NCBI GenBank assembly: GCA_029238315.1
Contig: JAQWGI010000026.1
Span: forward strand, 147,671 to 211,670
Source of the DNA: Polaribacter sp.
GTDB taxonomy: Bacteria > Bacteroidota > Bacteroidia > Flavobacteriales > Flavobacteriaceae
Direction of reading: 5' to 3'
DNA length: 64,000 nucleotides
Part shown: positions 60,304 to 64,000 of the stretch, one piece after another
Position numbering within the stretch: position 1 is the stretch's first letter
How the letters are laid out: the number at the start of each line of letters is the position of its first letter
Notes under the pieces: model-generated
The model's input: only the letters and a program-made list of their open reading frames with translations
Told to the model about the DNA's origin: nothing
Databases searched by the model: none
Made by a program: the position numbers and the translations under genes

Positions 60304-61353
60304 TTATTTGCTATACATTTTTTGATAATATGCTTGATAATCCCCAGAGGTAACGTTATCCAACCATTCTTGATTTTCTAGATACCAAGCTACTGTTTTT
60401 TCAATGCCCTCTTCAAATTGTAGAGAAGGTTCCCAGCCCAATTCATTTTTTAATTTTGTTGAATCAATTGCATATCGTAAATCATGTCCTGCTCTGTCAG
60501 TTACATAGGTAATGAGTTTATCTGAGGTACCTTCTTCTCTTCCAAGCAATCGATCCACAGTTTTAATCATCACTTTAATCAAGTCAATATTTTTCCATTC
60601 ATTAAATCCACCAATATTATAGGTTTCTCCTAATTGCCCTTTATGAAAAATAACATCAATAGCTTTTGCATGGTCATTCACAAACAACCAATCACGTACA
60701 TTTTCTCCTTTACCATAAACAGGTAATGGTTTATTATTGACAATATTATTAATGAATAATGGAATCAATTTCTCTGGGAACTGATAAGTACCATAATTAT
60801 TTGAGCAATTAGAAATAACCATAGGTAATCCATAAGTATCATGAAAAGATCTCACAAAATGATCTGAAGATGCTTTTGAGGCAGAATAAGGTGAATGAGG
60901 GTCATAAGCAGTTTCTTCTGTAAAGAAACCTTCTTCTCCTAGAGAACCATATACCTCATCAGTAGATACATGATAAAATAAATGATTAGAAAAATTCCCA
61001 TTCCAATGCTCTTTTGCTGCTTGGAGTAAATTTAGTGTACCCATTACATTGGTTTGTGCAAAAGAAAAAGGATCTTCAATAGAACGATCTACATGCGATT
61101 CAGCTGCTAAATGAATGACATCGGTTATTTCATATTCACTAAAAATAACTTTCATTCTGTCATAATCACAAATATCTTCTTTTAGAAAATGATAATTTTG
61201 CCTATTTTCAATATCTCTAAGGTTTTCTAAATTACCAGCATAGGTTAACTTATCCAAGTTATAAATATGATAATCTGGGTATTTATTTAAGAATAAACGA
61301 ACTACATGTGAGCCTATAAATCCAGCTCCTCCTGTTATTAAAATATTTTTCAT
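60304..61353 (-). CDS. rmlB: dTDP-glucose 4,6-dehydratase
   Basis: A 349-residue SDR that makes dTDP-4-keto-6-deoxyglucose. The NAD motif is TGGAGFIGSHVV and the catalytic Tyr and Lys lie in SPYSASKASSDH; STDEVYGSLG is also present. It is the promoter-distal gene of the rmlC-rmlD-rmlB cluster. Confidence 0.95.
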   Translation of the reverse strand: MKNILITGGAGFIGSHVVRLFLNKYPDYHIYNLDKLTYAGNLENLRDIENRQNYHFLKEDICDYDRMKVIFSEYEITDVIHLAAESHVDRSIEDPFSFAQTNVMGTLNLLQAAKEHWNGNFSNHLFYHVSTDEVYGSLGEEGFFTEETAYDPHSPYSASKASSDHFVRSFHDTYGLPMVISNCSNNYGTYQFPEKLIPLFINNIVNNKPLPVYGKGENVRDWLFVNDHAKAIDVIFHKGQLGETYNIGGFNEWKNIDLIKVMIKTVDRLLGREEGTSDKLITYVTDRAGHDLRYAIDSTKLKNELGWEPSLQFEEGIEKTVAWYLENQEWLDNVTSGDYQAYYQKMYSK

Positions 61354-61366
61354 AATAATTTTTAAT

Positions 61367-62239
61367 TTATTTCGATTTTAATTTCTCAATACATTTATCT
61401 AACGAATCTCTCCAATATGGAATTTCAATATTAAAATCAGTTTTTATTTTTGATTTATTCAATACTGAATAATGAGGCCTTTTTGCTGGAGTCGGATAAT
61501 CTTTCGTTTCAATTGGTCTTACTTTACAGTCAAGAGATCCAAACTCCATAATAGCAGTTGCAAAATCATACCAAGACGTAACTCCTTCATTAGAATAATG
61601 ATAAATTTTTCCTTTCATACTTATATTCGCTGAATTTTTACCTAATAAAATATCCAAACATGTTTTAGCTAAATCACCCGCATTTGTAGGAGTACCTACT
61701 TGATCAAAAATCACCCCTAGCTCGTCTCTTTCATATCCGAGTTTAAGCATTGTTTTTACAAAATTATTCCCAAAAGCTGAATATAACCAAGACGTTCGAA
61801 TTAAAATCGAATCTATATCACTATTTATAACAGCAAGCTCCCCTGCTCTTTTGGTTTTTCCATATATACCAATAGGACTCACTGGGTCTGATTCTTGATA
61901 TGGTAAAAAACTAGTTCCATCAAAAACATAGTCTGTAGAGATATGAATTAATTTACCATCTACTTTTTTTAAGGCATTGACTAGGTTTAAAACCCCTTTT
62001 GCATTTACTTGTTCTGCGATTTCAGCATCTTCTTCTGCTTGATCAACAGCAGTATAAGCGGCACAGTTAATAACAGTATTTATATTTTTATCGTTAAAGA
62101 AAACCTCTAATTGGATACTTTTACAAATATCTAATTCGGGTAAGTCCATGAAAAAAAACTTAAAATTAGGGTAGTATATTGCAATATCCTTTATTTCTGA
62201 TCCCAACTGACCATTTGAACCGGTGACTAATATATTCAT
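61367..62239 (-). CDS. rmlD: dTDP-4-dehydrorhamnose reductase
   Basis: A 290-residue SDR that makes dTDP-L-rhamnose from the 4-keto sugar. It begins with TGSNGQLGSEIKD, has the catalytic YGKTKRAGE, and IRTSWLYSAFGNNFV follows. It starts 4 bases after the stop of the damaged rmlC. A functional pathway would need rmlA and rmlC from elsewhere. Confidence 0.94.
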   Translation of the reverse strand: MNILVTGSNGQLGSEIKDIAIYYPNFKFFFMDLPELDICKSIQLEVFFNDKNINTVINCAAYTAVDQAEEDAEIAEQVNAKGVLNLVNALKKVDGKLIHISTDYVFDGTSFLPYQESDPVSPIGIYGKTKRAGELAVINSDIDSILIRTSWLYSAFGNNFVKTMLKLGYERDELGVIFDQVGTPTNAGDLAKTCLDILLGKNSANISMKGKIYHYSNEGVTSWYDFATAIMEFGSLDCKVRPIETKDYPTPAKRPHYSVLNKSKIKTDFNIEIPYWRDSLDKCIEKLKSK

Positions 62240-62243
62240 ATAT

Positions 62244-62663
62244 TTAATAGTTAAAAGGAGTTTCTAAATCTTTAAACAATTCTAAATCTTTGTCTTTTGC
62301 TGATAACTGGACGTCTTCTTCTTTTAAACCCCAATCTATATTCAACTCTTTATCGTCATATCTAATTCCAGAATCATATTCCGGGGCATAGGTATTGTCT
62401 ACTTTGTAGGCAAAAATCGCACTATCACTCAAAACAGCAAACCCATGTGCAAAACCTCTGGGAACAAATAATTGCCTTTTATTTGCACCTGAAAGCTCAA
62501 CCGAAACGTGTTTACCATAAGTAGGTGATCCTTTTCTTATATCAACGGCAACGTCAATTACACATCCCTCTATGCAGCGAACCAATTTCGCTTGAGCATA
62601 GGGAGGTTTTTGAAAATGCAAACCTCTTAAAACTCCTCTTGAGGACTTCGGACTGTAGTCGAT
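62244..62663 (-). pseudogene. rmlC: dTDP-4-dehydrorhamnose 3,5-epimerase, N-terminally truncated
   Basis: The open frame resumes after a TAA at 62664-62666 and runs through SSRGVLRGLHFQKPPYAQ to the normal C-terminus (138 visible residues). The catalytic His in LRGLHFQ and the body of the cupin remain. About 50 residues that normally precede SKSSRGVLRG are gone, and no start codon suits them; only TTG at 62621 or similar could start translation. Beyond the break the sequence is non-coding up to the fic promoter. The family is about 180 residues. It is most likely non-functional. Confidence 0.8.
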
Positions 62664-62948
62664 TTATTTTAATCAAAAATTTGATTTACAGTGTTTTATG
62701 TTATTTTAGATAGATATTTCATTACTAAATGGCCATGAGATTTTCAACTTTATAAACTTACTGAGTAACTTAAAAGGTCCTCTTATAGTGTTTAATTTTA
62801 TGAATCATAACCACAATCTTCAATGGTTTTAATTTCTATGTTAAACTTTCTAAGTTATCTTATCATATCTCCTTCCTTTTGTAAAGAAAATTGATTTTTT
62901 TATACATAATAGTTTATCTTTGTATAGATTTTTTGATTTTCTTTACAT
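62664..62948. other. Junction interval between the rmlC fragment and fic
   Basis: No gene or gene remnant was seen in 285 bases on either strand. The last 70 bases hold the fic promoter and its inverted repeat. Confidence 0.5.
62881..62946. promoter_or_regulatory. 11-bp inverted repeat bracketing the fic promoter
   Basis: GTAAAGAAAAT at 62881-62891 and its exact reverse complement ATTTTCTTTAC at 62936-62946 surround the promoter (TTGA at 62891-62894, then TATCTTTG at 62915-62922, 20 bases apart). The left arm touches the -33 box and the right arm ends 2 bases before the start codon. A dimeric regulator, possibly the Fic protein itself through its C-terminal winged helix, could bind here. Confidence 0.55.
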
Positions 62949-64000
62949 ATGCAATTATATACTTTAAGTTATCTTCCATTAAACATTGAGCTTGAGTCCA
63001 CGATGGTTCTCAAGAAACTAACGTCCTCACATAAGGCATTGGCTGAGTTAAAAGGGATGTCTAAAAGTATACCTAATCAAACCATATTAATCAATACTTT
63101 AGGTCTTCAAGAAGCAAAGGATAGTTCTGCAGTTGAGAACATTATAACTACTCACGATGACTTATATAAGGCAGAACTTAAAACAAATAACATAGAATCT
63201 CTTGAATCTAAAGAAGTTCAAAATTATATAGAAGCCCTTAAAAAAGGCTTTGAGCTTATAAACAACCAAAAACTCCTTACCAATAGGATGATTATTGAAA
63301 TTCAAGCTACACTTGAAAAAAATAACGCAGGTTTAAGAAAGGTTCCGGGTACTACCCTTAAAAATAATAGTACAGGAGAAATAATTTATACACCACCTCA
63401 GGACCACCAGACTATTATGGATCTAATGAGTAATTTAGAGAAATATATTAATGACAATGAAATCAGTGATTTAGATCCTCTCATAAAAATGGCTATCATA
63501 CATTTCCAATTTGAAAGTATACATCCTTTTTATGATGGAAACGGAAGAACAGGAAGGATTATAAATGTACTTTATCTTGTCCTTCAAAATCTATTAGACT
63601 TACCCATATTATACTTGAGCAAGTTTATCATATCAAATAAAGGTGATTATTATAAAAAAATTCAAGCCGTAAGAGATCATAAAAATTTCGAAGATTGGAT
63701 ATTATTTGTTTTAGAGGGTGTTGAACAGACTGCAATGGATACAATCCAAACGATTACACAAATACAATCTCTACTATTAAAACAAAAGCATCAAATTAGA
63801 AAAAATTACAAGTTCTACAGTCAGGACTTGCTAAATAACTTGTTTAAACATCCGTATACTAAAATCGAATTTGTAGAGCAAGATTTAAAGGTATCAAGAA
63901 TTACTGCTGCTAATTACTTGAACACGTTGTCTGATGATGGAATATTAACAAAAAAGAAATTAGGCGTTACGAATTACTACATTAATCACGAATTATTTGA
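62949..64000 (+). CDS. Fic-family AMP-transferase-like protein, 3' end outside the window
   Basis: At least 350 residues are visible and the frame is open at the window end. The Fic motif HPFYDGNGRTGR is at 192-203 with catalytic His192. An upstream Ser59-x-x-x-Glu63-Asn64 fits the class II autoinhibitory helix motif. An N-terminal Fic/DOC-associated domain precedes and a winged-helix-like segment (VSRITAANYLNTLSDDGIL, about 315-333) follows. Such proteins AMPylate or otherwise modify proteins, and many are self-regulated. It is on the opposite strand to the rml genes. Confidence 0.88.
   Translation, partial: MQLYTLSYLPLNIELESTMVLKKLTSSHKALAELKGMSKSIPNQTILINTLGLQEAKDSSAVENIITTHDDLYKAELKTNNIESLESKEVQNYIEALKKGFELINNQKLLTNRMIIEIQATLEKNNAGLRKVPGTTLKNNSTGEIIYTPPQDHQTIMDLMSNLEKYINDNEISDLDPLIKMAIIHFQFESIHPFYDGNGRTGRIINVLYLVLQNLLDLPILYLSKFIISNKGDYYKKIQAVRDHKNFEDWILFVLEGVEQTAMDTIQTITQIQSLLLKQKHQIRKNYKFYSQDLLNNLFKHPYTKIEFVEQDLKVSRITAANYLNTLSDDGILTKKKLGVTNYYINHELF

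Overview
The window looks like a chromosomal segment from a marine member of the Flavobacteriaceae (Bacteroidota), of the Polaribacter/Tenacibaculum type. The evidence is AT-rich DNA, type IX secretion and gliding genes (porU, porV, gldJ), promoters of the Bacteroidetes TAnnTTTG type, weak Shine-Dalgarno sites, the flavobacterial small protein family Lacal_2735, and gene orders I recognise from that family. Genus is inference. No rRNA, tRNA, CRISPR array, insertion sequence or phage gene was seen.

Layout. 1-7.4 kb: end of a D-Ala-D-Ala dipeptidase, a secreted protein, pyruvate dehydrogenase E1-alpha and E2, a retropepsin-like protease / RimK ligase / M14 deacylase trio, and a second 2-oxoacid dehydrogenase E2. 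7.5-11.1 kb: a small protein and an SDR divergent from a TetR / ABC1-kinase / flavin-reductase operon, with a perfect inverted repeat between them. 11.1-22.5 kb: every enzyme from glutamyl-tRNA to protoheme. hemA, a hemC-hemD fusion, hemB, hemL, hemE, a tautomerase-like gene and hemF run leftwards; an AraC regulator, an rRNA/tRNA methyltransferase, hemH and a hemJ-like gene run rightwards. A GxxExxY nuclease-like cassette bounded by 30-bp inverted repeats sits between hemE and hemL. 22.5-44 kb: housekeeping genes (recR, a sodium symporter, pdxH, sixA-like, ppx/gppA, lpxK, a Nif3-like gene, a DUF349 gene, aroE, two tandem DUF368 polyprenyl-phosphate translocase genes, a TPR gene, pyrR-pyrB, rnz, fabH, htpG). 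44.5-58.6 kb: a LysM/periplasmic-binding lipoprotein, guaA, a second KAS III, truncated haemoglobin, cdd, porV and porU, divergent from gldJ and murF, then a BadF-type kinase. 58.7-64 kb is accessory: an uncharacterised nucleotidyltransferase, an ORF broken by a stop codon, rmlB and rmlD, a 5'-truncated rmlC with no rmlA beside it, and a Fic protein running off the window edge.

The least explained items are the TetR/SDR/ABC1/flavin-reductase module, whose SDR lacks its catalytic Tyr; the GxxExxY cassette; the RimK trio; a sorting-domain-only T9SS protein; a probable small RNA upstream of htpG; and the broken rhamnose locus next to a fic gene whose promoter is bracketed by an 11-bp inverted repeat. 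Most other genes are ordinary core genes.
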